Of a stretch of 64,000 nucleotides of DNA, positions 48,733 through 58,365 are shown one piece after another; position 1 is the first letter of the stretch; the number at the start of each line of letters is the position of its first letter. Source of the DNA: Leptospira sp. WS58.C1 (GTDB taxonomy: Bacteria > Spirochaetota > Leptospiria > Leptospirales > Leptospiraceae); contig NZ_CP162137.1 of assembly GCF_040833995.1 (NCBI RefSeq), positions 884,001-948,000 on the forward strand, written 5' to 3'. A program made the position numbers and the translations under genes. Under the pieces are notes generated by a model. It was not told the DNA's origin. It did not search any database and saw nothing but the letters and a program-made list of their open reading frames with translations.

Positions 48733-49995
48733 TTAACCTCGGACCTGTCCTTCTCCTTCCGCATACGTTGTGGTAGTTGTAAGATGTACGAGTCCCATCG
48801 GACCTCTTACATGCAATTTTCCTGTGGAAATCCCGACTTCCGCTCCGAGCCCAAATTCTCCTCCGTCATGAAAACGAGTGGAGATATTCACAAAAATCGC
48901 AGCGGAGTCCAAGGAGCGACTAAAAAAGTTCGCAGCGCTTATATCTTCCGTCACGATCGCTTCGGTGTGACCCGAGCTAGTCGCTTCTATGAATTCGATC
49001 GCTTCTTCTATCTTATCCACAGTTTTGACGGAAAATCTGAGATCTAAAAATTCCTCTAGATAGTCCTCGTCCTTAACAGGTTGGCCTTTCGGAAAGATCG
49101 AAAGTGATCTTGGATCCAAAAGTAGTTGTACACCTTTGGAAGCGAGTTCTTCCAATAATTCTTTAATGTAGGGATATTGAGAATGAATAATTAAGTTTTC
49201 CGCAGCATTACAAACTCCGGGTCTTTGCACCTTGGAATTGACTGCAATCGGTAAAACTTTTTTAGGATCTGCGGATTTATCTATATAAAGATTCACCACA
49301 CCCTTATCATGTTTTACCACAGGGATCAGTGAATTTTCGGAAACAAAACGGATGAGACCTTCTCCACCTCTAGGGACGACTATATCGATATGAGAAGTTT
49401 GTTTTAGGAAAGGGATCATATATTCTCTTTCCGTTCTATCCACAAATGTGACCGCATTTGCAGGTAGACCTTCTTCTTTTAAACAGTCTTGGAAAATTTT
49501 AGCGAGGATCGTGTTGGAGTGGATTGCTTCCGAACCGCCGCGCAAGATACACGCATTTCCGGATTTGAAAGATAAAGCTCCCACATCGATCGTAACATTC
49601 GGCCTGGATTCGTAGATCACCATGACCACACCCAAAGGAACTCTTTTTGTATTCAGGCGAATCCCATTCGGAAGAGTAGCACCTCTTACGGTTTCTCCGA
49701 CTGGATCAGGAAGAGCCTTAATTTCCAGAACCGCGTTAGACAAGCTTTGGATCCTTTTTTCGTCCAGAGTCAATCTATCCAAAAGTGCGGAAGATAGTCC
49801 TTTTGCTTTTCCTACTTCCAGATCCTTTGCGTTCTCTTTTAAAATTTCGGATTTTCTCTCGACCAAAGCGGAGGCAAGTTTTTCCAAAACTCTATTCTTT
49901 TGGGAAGTATTTATGGATCGAATTTGTCTATAAGCATCTTTCGCGGATTTACAAAGTTCGTCCACGTAGATGGATTCTGCGGATCTTTGGATCAT
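48733..49995 (-). CDS. proA: Glutamate-5-semialdehyde dehydrogenase
   Basis: This 420-residue aldehyde dehydrogenase-fold enzyme has its catalytic C262 in [13 protein letters not shown]. Also present are the N-terminal [11 protein letters not shown] region and the [19 protein letters not shown] block. It reduces gamma-glutamyl phosphate to the semialdehyde in proline biosynthesis. It overlaps proB by 4 bp, so the kinase and dehydrogenase are translated together, as expected for labile intermediate transfer. The length and motifs are normal. Confidence 0.96.
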   Translation of the reverse strand: MIQRSAESIYVDELCKSAKDAYRQIRSINTSQKNRVLEKLASALVERKSEILKENAKDLEVGKAKGLSSALLDRLTLDEKRIQSLSNAVLEIKALPDPVGETVRGATLPNGIRLNTKRVPLGVVMVIYESRPNVTIDVGALSFKSGNACILRGGSEAIHSNTILAKIFQDCLKEEGLPANAVTFVDRTEREYMIPFLKQTSHIDIVVPRGGEGLIRFVSENSLIPVVKHDKGVVNLYIDKSADPKKVLPIAVNSKVQRPGVCNAAENLIIHSQYPYIKELLEELASKGVQLLLDPRSLSIFPKGQPVKDEDYLEEFLDLRFSVKTVDKIEEAIEFIEATSSGHTEAIVTEDISAANFFSRSLDSAAIFVNISTRFHDGGEFGLGAEVGISTGKLHVRGPMGLVHLTTTTTYAEGEGQVRG

Positions 49996-50852
49996 TCCTG
50001 GCCTCCGTTACGTTTGGCTCGGAGAATGGATTTAATTTCCTCCTCCGTAAAATGTTTCTTCTTACCGTTAGAGACAACCAATGTCCCGAGTGTATTCGTT
50101 TCTATAAACTCACGCACGCAATTTTTGCGATTCCCGTCTATGATCCCGCAAGGAATTCCCGCCTCGCTGGAGATAGAAGCTGCCTTGAGTTTGGTATACA
50201 TTCCGCCTGTGCCAGGGCCGCTTGGGCCTCCCGCCTGGGAAAGTTCGGGCTTTCCTACTTCTTCCAAGAAAGGGAGAAGTTTTCCGTCTTTTAAAAAACC
50301 TTCCACACCTGTGAGTATGATCAGAAGATCCGCCTCTACGATTAGACTTACGATCGCCGAAAGAACGTCGTTATCTCCGAATTTTACTTCTTCGGTGGCG
50401 ACCGAGTCGTTTTCGTTTACGATCGGCAGAATGCCCCAATCCAAAAGTTGTCCGAAAGTGTTTTTCAGATTTTTAAATCCTTCCGGATTTTCCATGTCCA
50501 AAACGCCGAATAGGATCTGAGCGATCGGAAGATTTACCTTAGAAAAAAAACTATCGTATAAGTTCACCAAGCGGTTTTGGCCCATGGCAGCTAGAGCTTG
50601 CTTTTCCGGAAGAGATTCTCCGGCTTCTGCGGAGTTCGGTAACGAGGATAAAAGTTTTCTTCCTCTTGCGATTGCTCCTGAGGAAACTAGGATCACTTGT
50701 TTTCCAAGATCCCTTAAATGGCGTATATCCGAAACCAGGCTGAAAAGGAAATCGTTTACTTCCTCTTCCGAGCCTGCAAGTCTTGCGGAACCTATTTTGA
50801 TTACAATTTTATTGGCTGTTTTGATTCTCTCGTTCAGATCATTTCGATTCAT
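49992..50852 (-). CDS. proB: Glutamate 5-kinase, short form without PUA domain
   Basis: This 286-residue amino acid kinase has [15 protein letters not shown] for phosphate binding, [33 protein letters not shown] for substrate, and [12 protein letters not shown] for the regulatory/ATP region. The C-terminal PUA domain of E. coli ProB (367 residues) is absent, as in several other bacteria. It phosphorylates glutamate, and feedback inhibition by proline is expected from the kinase domain. It overlaps the end of obg by 14 bp and proA by 4 bp. Confidence 0.95.
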   Translation of the reverse strand: MNRNDLNERIKTANKIVIKIGSARLAGSEEEVNDFLFSLVSDIRHLRDLGKQVILVSSGAIARGRKLLSSLPNSAEAGESLPEKQALAAMGQNRLVNLYDSFFSKVNLPIAQILFGVLDMENPEGFKNLKNTFGQLLDWGILPIVNENDSVATEEVKFGDNDVLSAIVSLIVEADLLIILTGVEGFLKDGKLLPFLEEVGKPELSQAGGPSGPGTGGMYTKLKAASISSEAGIPCGIIDGNRKNCVREFIETNTLGTLVVSNGKKKHFTEEEIKSILRAKRNGGQE

Positions 50853-51894
50853 CTGAATTTTCCCGGTGTTCTTCTTCGTAAAAATGGTTTTTTTCCAATT
50901 CTTTTTGGAAGAAAGTGGAATCCATTGCGGAAAGTAATTCCTCTAAGTTGATCTCTTCTTGGGCGGAGATTGGGATCACCTTTCCCAAAGAAGAAACGGA
51001 TCTGAGTAGTTCTTCCGTAAAACTCTGGTCTTCCCAGATGTCTATTTTATTTAAAACGATCAAATGTGGTCGATTGAGAAGTTCCGGATTATAAGATTTC
51101 AATTCCGATTGAAGCATCTTAAAATCCTCCTGAATGTCCAGAGCGGCTGCATCAAAAACGTATAATATACCTTTTACTCTTTCTATATGTCTTAAAAAGG
51201 AAAGTCCTAGGCCTATTCCCTTACTTGCGCCTTCCACGATCCCGGGAATATCCGCCAAGGTATAACGATAGATATCTCCTTTTCTTTTTACCACGCCTAA
51301 GTTGGGAGAAAGAGTTGTGAACGCATATCCTGCGATCTTAGGGTGTGCCTCGGTGATCTTAGAAAGTAGGGTAGACTTGCCCGCATTCGGAAGTCCTACA
51401 ATTCCCACGTCCGCCAGAAGTTTTAGGCTGAGACGTAGATGTTTGTATTCTCCATCCTCTCCGGGTTGGGAAAATTTGGGAGTTTGGTGTGTGGAAGATT
51501 TGAAATGGGTATTTCCTTTTCCTCCTCTTCCGCCTTTTACGACTAAAAATTCATCGTCGTCTTTTATGAAATCGTAAAGTAGTTCCCCGCTTTCCTCGTC
51601 GAACACTTGAGTTCCGAGAGGAACAAAAAGGATCAGGTCTTCTCCCTTTTTTCCGGATCTTTCGTTACCTTCTCCCGGGAATCCGTCCTGGGCGCGAAAT
51701 CTTCTTTTAGTAAGATAACGATCCAATGTAACCATGGAAAGGTTAGGGCGGATGATAATATTTCCGCCGACTCCTCCATCCCCACCGTCCGGTCCGCCGA
51801 ATTCCACATACTTTTCTCTTCGAAAATGCATGGACCCGGCTCCACCATGTCCGGCGGTAACTTCGATCAGAACTTCATCTATAAACTTTTCCAT
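50839..51894 (-). CDS. obgE: GTPase Obg/CgtA
   Basis: This 351-residue GTPase has an N-terminal glycine-rich Obg fold ([25 protein letters not shown], residues about 17-41). The P-loop GLPNAGKST is near 165, followed by [14 protein letters not shown] and SAQE. The variable C-terminal part is short and acidic, without an OCT domain. It acts in 50S ribosome assembly and stress signalling. It starts only about 15 bases beyond the hairpin that follows rpmA, so its transcription depends on read-through from the ribosomal genes or on a promoter I cannot see. Confidence 0.96.
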   Translation of the reverse strand: MEKFIDEVLIEVTAGHGGAGSMHFRREKYVEFGGPDGGDGGVGGNIIIRPNLSMVTLDRYLTKRRFRAQDGFPGEGNERSGKKGEDLILFVPLGTQVFDEESGELLYDFIKDDDEFLVVKGGRGGKGNTHFKSSTHQTPKFSQPGEDGEYKHLRLSLKLLADVGIVGLPNAGKSTLLSKITEAHPKIAGYAFTTLSPNLGVVKRKGDIYRYTLADIPGIVEGASKGIGLGLSFLRHIERVKGILYVFDAAALDIQEDFKMLQSELKSYNPELLNRPHLIVLNKIDIWEDQSFTEELLRSVSSLGKVIPISAQEEINLEELLSAMDSTFFQKELEKNHFYEEEHRENSDESK

Positions 51895-51910
51895 GTCGAA
51901 CTAGGGCCTA

Positions 51911-51961
51911 AAAATAAAAAAAGAAAGGCTTAGGGGAAAAAATCCCCGGAAGGCCTTTCTT
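51911..51961 (-). terminator. Hairpin and T tract between rpmA and obg (possible attenuator)
   Basis: AAGAAAGGC (51921-51929) pairs with GCCTTTCTT (51953-51961), and an inner stem GGGGA/TCCCC (51933-51937 and 51943-51947) lies within it. On the minus strand the hairpin is followed by a T-rich run. As obg starts right after it, complete termination would leave obg and its downstream genes without a promoter. It may cut the ribosomal-protein transcripts partially. Confidence 0.75.
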
Positions 51962-51990
51962 TTCCACGCACTAAATCTGAGATCTAATGC

Positions 51991-52245
51991 TTATTTCGGG
52001 TAAACGGAAACTTGAACTTTCGTTTTGGAAACTTGTTCAAATTTAACGTGACCTTCTACAAGAGAGTAAAGTGTATGATCTTTACCTACACCTACGTTCT
52101 TTCCTGCATTTAATCTGGTTCCTCTTTGGCGAACGAGAATATTACCTGCGAGAACGAGTTCTCCACCGAAACGTTTTACACCAAGACGTTTGGATTGGGA
52201 ATCGCGTCCGTTTTTGGAAGAACCGCCACCTTTCTTATGTGCCAT
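51991..52245 (-). CDS. rpmA: 50S ribosomal protein L27
   Basis: This 84-residue protein reads [20 protein letters not shown] at its N-terminus, which is the mature L27 form reaching the peptidyl transferase centre. No in-frame upstream start exists: the codons before the ATG run to a stop without ATG, GTG or TTG. It therefore has no cleavable N-terminal extension, although the gene for the L27-processing protease Prp sits directly upstream. AGGAG in the prp terminal codons serves as the ribosome-binding site. Confidence 0.97.
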   Translation of the reverse strand: MAHKKGGGSSKNGRDSQSKRLGVKRFGGELVLAGNILVRQRGTRLNAGKNVGVGKDHTLYSLVEGHVKFEQVSKTKVQVSVYPK

Positions 52246-52247
52246 GT

Positions 52248-52568
52248 TTATTCTCCTATGAGTTCAATTTCAGAAGGATATTGTTCCTTCAAGTTGACTA
52301 GTCCGCTTGTCACGAGATCGAAACTCGTATGAACGATCGGATCGGTCGTTTTTCGGGAGAGGATCTTGAAGTCCAAGAGTCCATCTCCGATTACCGCTTC
52401 TTCTGCCAAACCTTCCTTGCTTAAATGCAAGTAAAGAGTTTGGATGAGTACTCCGACAGCGGCGCAGAGAAGATTTTGTCCTTTGGATCCGTGCATCTTG
52501 GAAGCATGCCCGGAAGATTCCAAACCTAGGATTTCTTCTCCTTTTCGGAGTATCTTTATCCGGATCAA
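52248..52568 (-). CDS. prp: Ribosomal-processing cysteine protease Prp (YsxB family)
   Basis: This 106-residue protein has the two Prp hallmarks, H21 in SSGHASKM and C35 in [10 protein letters not shown], spaced as in the Staphylococcus enzyme that trims the N-terminus of L27. It starts at TTG (the TTGA overlaps the rplU stop codon). The position between rplU and rpmA is the classical one. Because L27 here lacks an extension, either the enzyme has another substrate or it survives as a vestige or an assembly factor. Confidence 0.92.
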   Translation of the reverse strand: MIRIKILRKGEEILGLESSGHASKMHGSKGQNLLCAAVGVLIQTLYLHLSKEGLAEEAVIGDGLLDFKILSRKTTDPIVHTSFDLVTSGLVNLKEQYPSEIELIGE

Positions 52569-52876
52569 ACTGCCGAAAGAGAAACTACCTTAACTTTTTG
52601 CAGTTGTTGTCTATGTCCCCAGGTTCTCTGAGAGTTTTTACGTTTTTTGTAAACGTATCCTCTTACTTTTTCTCCCTTTACATCTTCCAATACTTTCAGG
52701 GAGACTTTAGCGGATTTGAGTTCCGGAGAGCCGATATGAACCTTATTATTTTCAGCAAATAGTAGGACCTTAGCATCGAAGGTGTCACCGGCATTTTTAC
52801 CTGTTTTTTCAGTCAGGAATTCAAGATCCTGAGTGACTTTGAATTGTCGGTTGCCGACAGAGATGATCGCAAACAT
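52565..52876 (-). CDS. rplU: 50S ribosomal protein L21
   Basis: This 103-residue protein starts at the ATG 52876 ([16 protein letters not shown]). It contains [53 protein letters not shown], the standard L21 core, with the basic C-terminal hook. A longer in-frame reading upstream is not used. A TTGACA box lies about 55 bases upstream on the minus strand, and a tandem duplication of AGTTTTGACC (52899-52918, plus-strand view) lies in the leader. It is the first gene of the long operon. Confidence 0.97.
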   Translation of the reverse strand: MFAIISVGNRQFKVTQDLEFLTEKTGKNAGDTFDAKVLLFAENNKVHIGSPELKSAKVSLKVLEDVKGEKVRGYVYKKRKNSQRTWGHRQQLQKVKVVSLSAV

Positions 52877-53053
52877 GATTACTGGCCTAGTTTTCTCGAG
52901 TTTTGACCAGTTTTGACCGGTAGGAGTCGGTGTCAAGGGTTTTGGAGTACGATTTCCCAGGAAGAAGTTTGGCAATTGTCCTCTACCTTCCGTTATCCGG
53001 GTTTTAAATCTTGCTTAGATTTCCGGGAATCGAATCTAATAGTCTATACTAGT

Positions 53054-53911
53054 ATGAGATATCTTAGCGCTAAGAAAAAAGATTTAGGAGACGGCTTTTT
53101 CGTTAGAAGAGTCCTTCCTCAAATCGAAGCCAGATCTTTAGGACCTTTTGTTTTTTTGGACCACATGGGTCCCCTTCCCATCAAGACCGGAACTGAAATT
53201 GTAGTTCGACCTCATCCTCATATTGGTCTTGCTACGGTAACGTATCTGTATGATGGAGTGATCACTCATAGGGACAGTATCGGAAAGGTGGAAGATATTC
53301 GTCCCTTCGAAGTGAACTGGATGACCGCAGGTTCCGGGATCGTACATAGCGAAAGATCCAAGCTTGATCCAGAATTTAGCATCTTAGAAGGTATCCAAAC
53401 CTGGGTGGCACTTCCCAAAGAATTCGAAGAGACTGCCCCTGAATTCTTCCATCACGAAAGAGAAGAATTGCCCATTGTCAGCGGTGGAGGTTGGGAACTT
53501 AGGCTGATCGCAGGTTCTTTCATGGGAGAAGTTTCTCCGGTGAAAGTATATTCTCCATTATTCTATGCGGACCTAGAGGTGGAGGCAGGCGCTGAAGTAG
53601 AACTGCCCGTTTCTCAAGATCAAGAAGCTGGTATCTATGTCGCAAGAGGAAAGGTAGACGCGGAAGGAAAGAATGTCTCAGTAGGAGACATGGCGATCTA
53701 TCCAAAAGGTGGGGCAGTCAAATTCAGAGCGGAAGAAACTTCCAGGATTGTACTCTTGGGCGGAGTCCCACTTTCTACCCCAAGGCATATGTATTGGAAC
53801 TTTGTATCCAGTTCCTTAGAAAGGATAGAAAAAGCAAAATTGGATTGGAAAGAAGATCGATTTGCTCACGTGCCTGGGGAGACGGAGAGGATCCCGTTAC
53901 CGGAACATTAG
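53054..53911 (+). CDS. Pirin family protein
   Basis: This 285-residue bicupin starts at ATG 53054; an earlier in-frame start would give an unsupported extension. The N-terminal cupin has the [15 protein letters not shown] metal-ligand segment, a HRDS motif and [11 protein letters not shown], as in metal-binding Pirins. The C-terminal cupin lacks clear metal ligands. Known relatives include quercetinase-like dioxygenases and redox-sensing proteins. It is monocistronic and divergent from rplU. Confidence 0.93.
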   Translation: MRYLSAKKKDLGDGFFVRRVLPQIEARSLGPFVFLDHMGPLPIKTGTEIVVRPHPHIGLATVTYLYDGVITHRDSIGKVEDIRPFEVNWMTAGSGIVHSERSKLDPEFSILEGIQTWVALPKEFEETAPEFFHHEREELPIVSGGGWELRLIAGSFMGEVSPVKVYSPLFYADLEVEAGAEVELPVSQDQEAGIYVARGKVDAEGKNVSVGDMAIYPKGGAVKFRAEETSRIVLLGGVPLSTPRHMYWNFVSSSLERIEKAKLDWKEDRFAHVPGETERIPLPEH

Positions 53912-54037
53912 GATCGTTCAAATCGTTTAAAACCGGCTATTAATAGCGATTGAATAGATTCTTTTTCATTGCTTTGAAAAGAATTTCCTAAAATTCCACC
54001 TTGTCACCCTGGCCCTTCCGTAAATTTTGGTCATAGC

Positions 54038-55852
54038 ATGGAAATCCGCAATATAGCCATTATCGCACACGTTGACCACGGGAAAACAACCCTTCTGGAC
54101 GGCATTTTACGCCAAACCGGCGCAGTAACAGCCAAAGAAGATGGGGAAAGGATCATGGATAGTAATGATCTCGAAAAAGAAAAAGGGATCACTATCAAGG
54201 CCAAAAATACCGCAGTTATTTATAAAGGAACTCGTATCAACGTAGTAGATACTCCAGGTCACGCGGATTTCGGAGGAGAGGTGGAACGAGTACTTTCGAC
54301 AGCGGATTCCTGCCTTCTTCTTGTGGACGCATTCGACGGACCCATGCCCCAAACCAGATTCGTATTGGGAAAGTCCCTGCAACTAGGACATAAACCTATT
54401 TTAGTGATCAATAAGATCGATAGAGACGGAGCCCGTCCTGATGCAGTCGTGGACATGGTTTTCGATTTGTTTAGCGACTTAGGTGCAACCAATGAACAAT
54501 TGGATTTTCCGATCGTTTACGCTTCCGCAAAACAAGGTTGGGCCGTCAGCAAGTTAGAAGATGCTCCGGGAACCAATTTGGATCCACTTTTGGATACTGT
54601 ACTTTCCCATGTTCCTCCTGTAAAAGCGAATATAGACGCAGCTTTACAATTCCAAGTTACTTCTTTGGATTATAACGATTATGTGGGTCGTATCGCAATC
54701 GGTAAGATCTATAACGGAAGACTACAAAGAGGGATGAACGTAGTCCAACTTTCCCCTAAAACGAACGGAAGAGACGAGACTCAAGTTTTAAAAATCACGA
54801 AATTATATAACTTTGAAGGTCTCAAACGGAACGAGATCGAAGAGGCGGAAGCCGGAGACATCGTTGCGATTGCAGGACTACCCGAAGTGTTTATCGGGGA
54901 CACTGTTTGTGAACCCGGCAGACCTGCAGCTATGCCTGCCATCGAGGTAGAAGAGCCTACGGTTTCCATGTTTTTCATGGTAAACAATTCTCCATTTGCC
55001 GGTAAGGAAGGAAAATACGTAACTACCAGAAATATCCGCGAACGTCTGGATAGAGAGTTGGAAACAAACGTTGCAATGCGTTTGGAAGAAACCGAAGATA
55101 AGGACCGCTTCAAGGTTTTAGGTCGAGGAGAATTACATCTTTCCGTACTGATCGAAACCATGAGAAGAGAAGGTTTCGAATTACAAGTTTCCCGCCCTGA
55201 GGTAATCATCAAGAAGGGAGAAAACGGAGAAAAACTAGAGCCTTACGAGTATCTAGTAATGGATCTACCCGATCAATTCACAGGAAGTATTATCTCCGAG
55301 TTGAACCGCAGAAAAGGAGAGCTTCAATTGATGGATGCTCATCCCTCCGGAATGACCAGGGTAGAATTCGTAATTCCAACCAGAGGTATTATCGGGTTCC
55401 GAGGATATTTCGTAACCGAAACGAAAGGGGAAGGAGTTGCATCCAGCCGTTTCCTTCGATTCGATCTGTATAAGGGAGAAATTCCAGGAAGAAAGAACGG
55501 AGCATTAATCTCTATGGACTCCGGAGAAACCACTGGATACGCGCTTTGGAAAATCCAAGAAAGAGGAGAGCTATTGATCGATCCTCAAACTCCTGTGTAT
55601 CCGGGAATGATCATCGGGATCCACTCCAGAGACAATGACCTGGAAGTGAACCCTGTAAAAGAGAAAAAACTGACTAACGTACGATCTTCCGGAGCGGATG
55701 AGGCGATCAGGCTCGTTCCTCCTCGTAAATTCAGCTTAGAGCAGAATATCGAATTCTTGGACGACGATGAACTTCTGGAAGTAACTCCTCAGAGCTTGCG
55801 ACTTCGTAAGAAATACTTAGATGCAAATATGAGAAAGCGCGCCGGAAAGTAA
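54038..55852 (+). CDS. typA: Translational GTPase TypA/BipA
   Basis: This 604-residue GTPase has AHVDHGKTT (10-18), the switch region with [25 protein letters not shown] and [10 protein letters not shown]. These are followed by the EF-G-like domain II, III and V regions and the TypA-specific C-terminus. It binds the 70S ribosome and affects assembly and stress or cold growth. The length is normal. A 126-bp gap separates it from pirin. The gap holds a GCTATTAATAGC palindrome (53936-53947) and an ATTCTTTT/AAAAGAAT inverted repeat. Confidence 0.96.
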   Translation: MEIRNIAIIAHVDHGKTTLLDGILRQTGAVTAKEDGERIMDSNDLEKEKGITIKAKNTAVIYKGTRINVVDTPGHADFGGEVERVLSTADSCLLLVDAFDGPMPQTRFVLGKSLQLGHKPILVINKIDRDGARPDAVVDMVFDLFSDLGATNEQLDFPIVYASAKQGWAVSKLEDAPGTNLDPLLDTVLSHVPPVKANIDAALQFQVTSLDYNDYVGRIAIGKIYNGRLQRGMNVVQLSPKTNGRDETQVLKITKLYNFEGLKRNEIEEAEAGDIVAIAGLPEVFIGDTVCEPGRPAAMPAIEVEEPTVSMFFMVNNSPFAGKEGKYVTTRNIRERLDRELETNVAMRLEETEDKDRFKVLGRGELHLSVLIETMRREGFELQVSRPEVIIKKGENGEKLEPYEYLVMDLPDQFTGSIISELNRRKGELQLMDAHPSGMTRVEFVIPTRGIIGFRGYFVTETKGEGVASSRFLRFDLYKGEIPGRKNGALISMDSGETTGYALWKIQERGELLIDPQTPVYPGMIIGIHSRDNDLEVNPVKEKKLTNVRSSGADEAIRLVPPRKFSLEQNIEFLDDDELLEVTPQSLRLRKKYLDANMRKRAGK

Positions 55853-55882
55853 GACTAAACTAAAGCGTTTCCAACAAAGAAG

Positions 55883-55909
55883 AAGGCTCGCAGTTGCGGG
55901 CCTTTTTTT
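55883..55909 (+). terminator. Rho-independent terminator after typA
   Basis: Stem AAGGCTCGCA (55883-55892) and TGCGGGCCTT (55895-55904) with one G-U pair, followed by seven T residues. Canonical form. Confidence 0.88.
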
Positions 55910-56292
55910 GTGCACCCTGCCCAATGGTTTTTTACCCGCCGCATTGTATCGGTCGTTACAGGGATTTCGTTACACCAAATGGTATAAAATATATTAGAAT
56001 TTTAGAATATTCCTTTCTTTTATTTTTAATTGAACGATCGATTTAAGATTATTTTTCCTTCCTTACTTATAATTCTCTTATTTTCTCAATTGACAATTTT
56101 GCACTGTTTTATAATCACCTTTGTGGGCCGGAGACACGGAAGAGGTGGACAAAGGTTCAAATAGCGAACGTTCGAAATTAAAAAATTAAATCGATTGTTT
56201 GTTATATATAAAAAGAACTCCTTCCTAAAGAGGCAAAGCCAGGGAAGTGAGATCCGTAGAGAGAATAGTTTAAAAGAAGAGGGTTAAGGAGA
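55910..56292 (+). other. Long AT-rich leader region upstream of the lipase
   Basis: No ORF is recognised. A possible promoter is TTGACA (56090-56095) with TATAAT at 56110-56115. The spacing is only 14 bases, so it is doubtful. A palindrome CGAACGTTCG lies at 56165-56174 and shares CGAACGTTC with the acyl-CoA dehydrogenase operator. The ribosome-binding site AAGGAG is directly before the ATG. The rest is AT-rich with nothing recognised. Confidence 0.5.
56165..56174. promoter_or_regulatory. Palindrome CGAACGTTCG upstream of the lipase
   Basis: A perfect 10-bp palindrome containing the same nine bases as 35654-35662. It lies downstream of the possible -10 region. It is a candidate operator for a regulator that also controls the acyl-CoA dehydrogenase. 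Confidence 0.4.
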
Positions 56293-57213
56293 ATGTTAAA
56301 AAGAGCAAAGTTAATGGTAGCTGGGGTTCTATTCCTAGCGGCGGGAGCAGTGAGCGCATCTGGAGGAGGTTCTTCAAGCAAACCTTTGGCCGGAGCTTAT
56401 CCGATCGTAATGACTCATGGTATTTTCGGTTGGGGTAAATCCACTGGTATTGTTGACTATTGGGGCGGAAACGCAGCTTATCTTCAATCCCAAGGAGCCA
56501 CTGTTCTCACTCCTACTGTGACAGCTACGAACTCTTCTGCAGCAAGAGCTTCTCAGTTGAAAACGGCGATCCAGACTGCAATGGCAGCTAATAATTACAC
56601 CGGAAAAGTCCATATCATCGGACATTCCCAAGGTGGATTGGACGCAAGATACCTAGTTTCGAATCTTAGCTTTGCAAGTAAAGTAGCGACTCTCACTACA
56701 CTCAACACTCCTCACAAAGGAAGTCCAGTTGCGAGCGTGATAGAGGCAGTGATCCCAAGTTGGGCATTACCTTATGTAGGAACAGTTATCAATTCTTTAG
56801 TAGGTGTAGTTTACGGACAATCTAGCCAAAACGTAGTTGCCGCATTAAAACTTCTGACTGTAAGCGGTGCCAGTTCTTTTAACGCAAGCACTCCAAACGT
56901 TTCCGGAGTTAAGTATTTCTCTTACGGATCATATATGATCGGGAATGACCTGATCCAACACCCTGCAATGGGACTAATCGCTCCTATTTGTTCCATCGGA
57001 GCGCCGTTCTATGGACAAAGTATTTGGAATGACGGTGTGGTTCCTGAAGATTCACAAAGATGGGGAACTTGGAAAGGTGGACCTTCTTACGGAATCCTTA
57101 CCACAGGTGTGGATCACTTACAAGCTACCAACGCATTGTATTCAGGACAGTTCTGGTACGATACGAAAGGTTATTTCTTAAAAATAGCTTCCAACGCAAA
57201 AAGTAACCAATAG
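56293..57213 (+). CDS. Secreted triacylglycerol lipase (Pseudomonas family I type)
   Basis: This 306-residue protein has a signal peptide (to about residue 22, AVSASGG). The lipase core has THGIFGWG (oxyanion), the nucleophile S112 in GHSQGG, an Asp in WNDGVVPEDS and a His in TGVDHLQATN. The order and the length match family I lipases that act on long-chain triglycerides. A chaperone (Lif) gene is not adjacent. It is probably exported and folds without it, or uses one elsewhere. A strong terminator follows. With the acyl-CoA dehydrogenase promoter motif upstream, a role in fatty acid use is plausible. Confidence 0.93.
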   Translation: MLKRAKLMVAGVLFLAAGAVSASGGGSSSKPLAGAYPIVMTHGIFGWGKSTGIVDYWGGNAAYLQSQGATVLTPTVTATNSSAARASQLKTAIQTAMAANNYTGKVHIIGHSQGGLDARYLVSNLSFASKVATLTTLNTPHKGSPVASVIEAVIPSWALPYVGTVINSLVGVVYGQSSQNVVAALKLLTVSGASSFNASTPNVSGVKYFSYGSYMIGNDLIQHPAMGLIAPICSIGAPFYGQSIWNDGVVPEDSQRWGTWKGGPSYGILTTGVDHLQATNALYSGQFWYDTKGYFLKIASNAKSNQ

Positions 57214-57243
57214 TAGCAGGTTTCGATCCTGTATTACGGGAAG

Positions 57244-57271
57244 ACGCCTCCGTTACGGAGGCGTTTTTTTT
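57244..57271 (+). terminator. Rho-independent terminator after the lipase
   Basis: Stem ACGCCTCCG (57244-57252) and CGGAGGCGT (57256-57264) with a 3-base loop and a run of T. Confidence 0.9.
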
Positions 57272-57294
57272 ATCCAAAATATTTTTAGGTCTTA

Positions 57295-58263
57295 TTAATC
57301 TTTATTTTTGATCTTTTCCAATTCGCGGATCAGCTCCTCTTTGGAAACATTCGGATCTTGTTTTAATCTTCGGATCAATTCGTCTGCGCTTTCTTTTTGA
57401 GAAATTGTCTTACTATCCACGACTCCGTCCAGAATGATAGAAGAGAAGTTTTGGACCTTAGGAGCGGTAAGTCCAGGTTTGGTTTTGTTCAGTTCTACCA
57501 CGGCTACATGTTCGAATACTTCCTGGACCTGGCCTGGATACTCGGCGATCTTGATCGGAGTTCCCGCTGTGAGGGGATCCGTAGTGGAAAAAAAAGCAAA
57601 GAAGTTTTGTTTACCTTCCGTTTGAGGAAATGCTTCCGCATCCAAAGGAAATAATACTACTCCTGCCACCTCGTTATCTATCGTCTTCCTGAACTTTCCT
57701 AAATTTAAGGAGATCCTGCCTAGAAGTGGATTCCCGATCCTTCTGTACACGTCTCCATTGGAGAATACGATGGAATTTTTATCCTGAGAAAGTTCTGCGG
57801 ATCTTCCGCTTCCTTCGCCTATTAATTTTCCGAATTCTTTCACTTTTACAAAAGGTCCGAAGGCACGTACTGCCCATTTTTTAGGGTCTTCCGTATTTTG
57901 CCCGTGGTAGTTGCGATGGAATTCTTTGGATAGTGTTTCGAAAAATAAAAGTTCTCTATCGCTAGTCTGTAATTTTCCGGATTTAACTTTTAATTCTTCC
58001 CGGTTTTCGCTGATGCTAAATTGGAGTCTTGTTAAAATTTCGTGAGTGAATTCCATCTCTCCTTTTGCGGTGCGCCGGATCCAGAGAGTTTGAATTTTAA
58101 TCTTTCCTTTTTCAAACCATTCTTTTGATCTTTCATTCACATAAAAACCTGCCAGTTCCGGGATTGCAGGGGTAGGTTTACCTTTCAAGCTATCTCCGCA
58201 GTTTATTAGAATGCCGAACAATAGTAAAAGAGGTACGGTTATTTTGAAACGCTTTCGAAACAT
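57295..58263 (-). CDS. Hypothetical lipoprotein
   Basis: This 322-residue protein has a signal peptide ending in the lipobox LINC (C22). The body contains beta-rich segments with repeated FG/FK motifs, a YRRIGN segment and a helical, charged C-terminus ending ELEKIKNKD. No enzyme motif is seen. It converges with the lipase terminator and is divergent from the 7TM-cyclase gene. I do not assign a function. It may be genus-specific. Confidence 0.65.
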   Translation of the reverse strand: MFRKRFKITVPLLLLFGILINCGDSLKGKPTPAIPELAGFYVNERSKEWFEKGKIKIQTLWIRRTAKGEMEFTHEILTRLQFSISENREELKVKSGKLQTSDRELLFFETLSKEFHRNYHGQNTEDPKKWAVRAFGPFVKVKEFGKLIGEGSGRSAELSQDKNSIVFSNGDVYRRIGNPLLGRISLNLGKFRKTIDNEVAGVVLFPLDAEAFPQTEGKQNFFAFFSTTDPLTAGTPIKIAEYPGQVQEVFEHVAVVELNKTKPGLTAPKVQNFSSIILDGVVDSKTISQKESADELIRRLKQDPNVSKEELIRELEKIKNKD

Positions 58264-58365
58264 TTGAATTACGTTAGTTTGTTACCGGAAAGGGTAAAGA
58301 AAAAAATGGATCCATATTCTCTTGACAAAGCTGTAGTTTTCTTAGATTAATGAGCGATAAAATCA

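Noticed and set aside
52899..52918. Tandem duplication AGTTTTGACC-AGTTTTGACC in the rplU leader
   Set aside because: Only two 10-bp units; too short to call a functional element, mentioned in the rplU entry only.
52877..52975. N-terminal extension of L21 from an upstream in-frame start
   Set aside because: The extra residues would be unlike any L21, and the normal [11 protein letters not shown] start is present at 52876.
53936..53984. Palindrome and inverted repeat in the pirin-typA gap
   Set aside because: Short and AT-rich. They may be chance and do not have a clear terminator or operator shape.
56090..56115. TTGACA and TATAAT boxes before the lipase
   Set aside because: The spacer is only 14 bases, below the normal range, so I do not claim a promoter.
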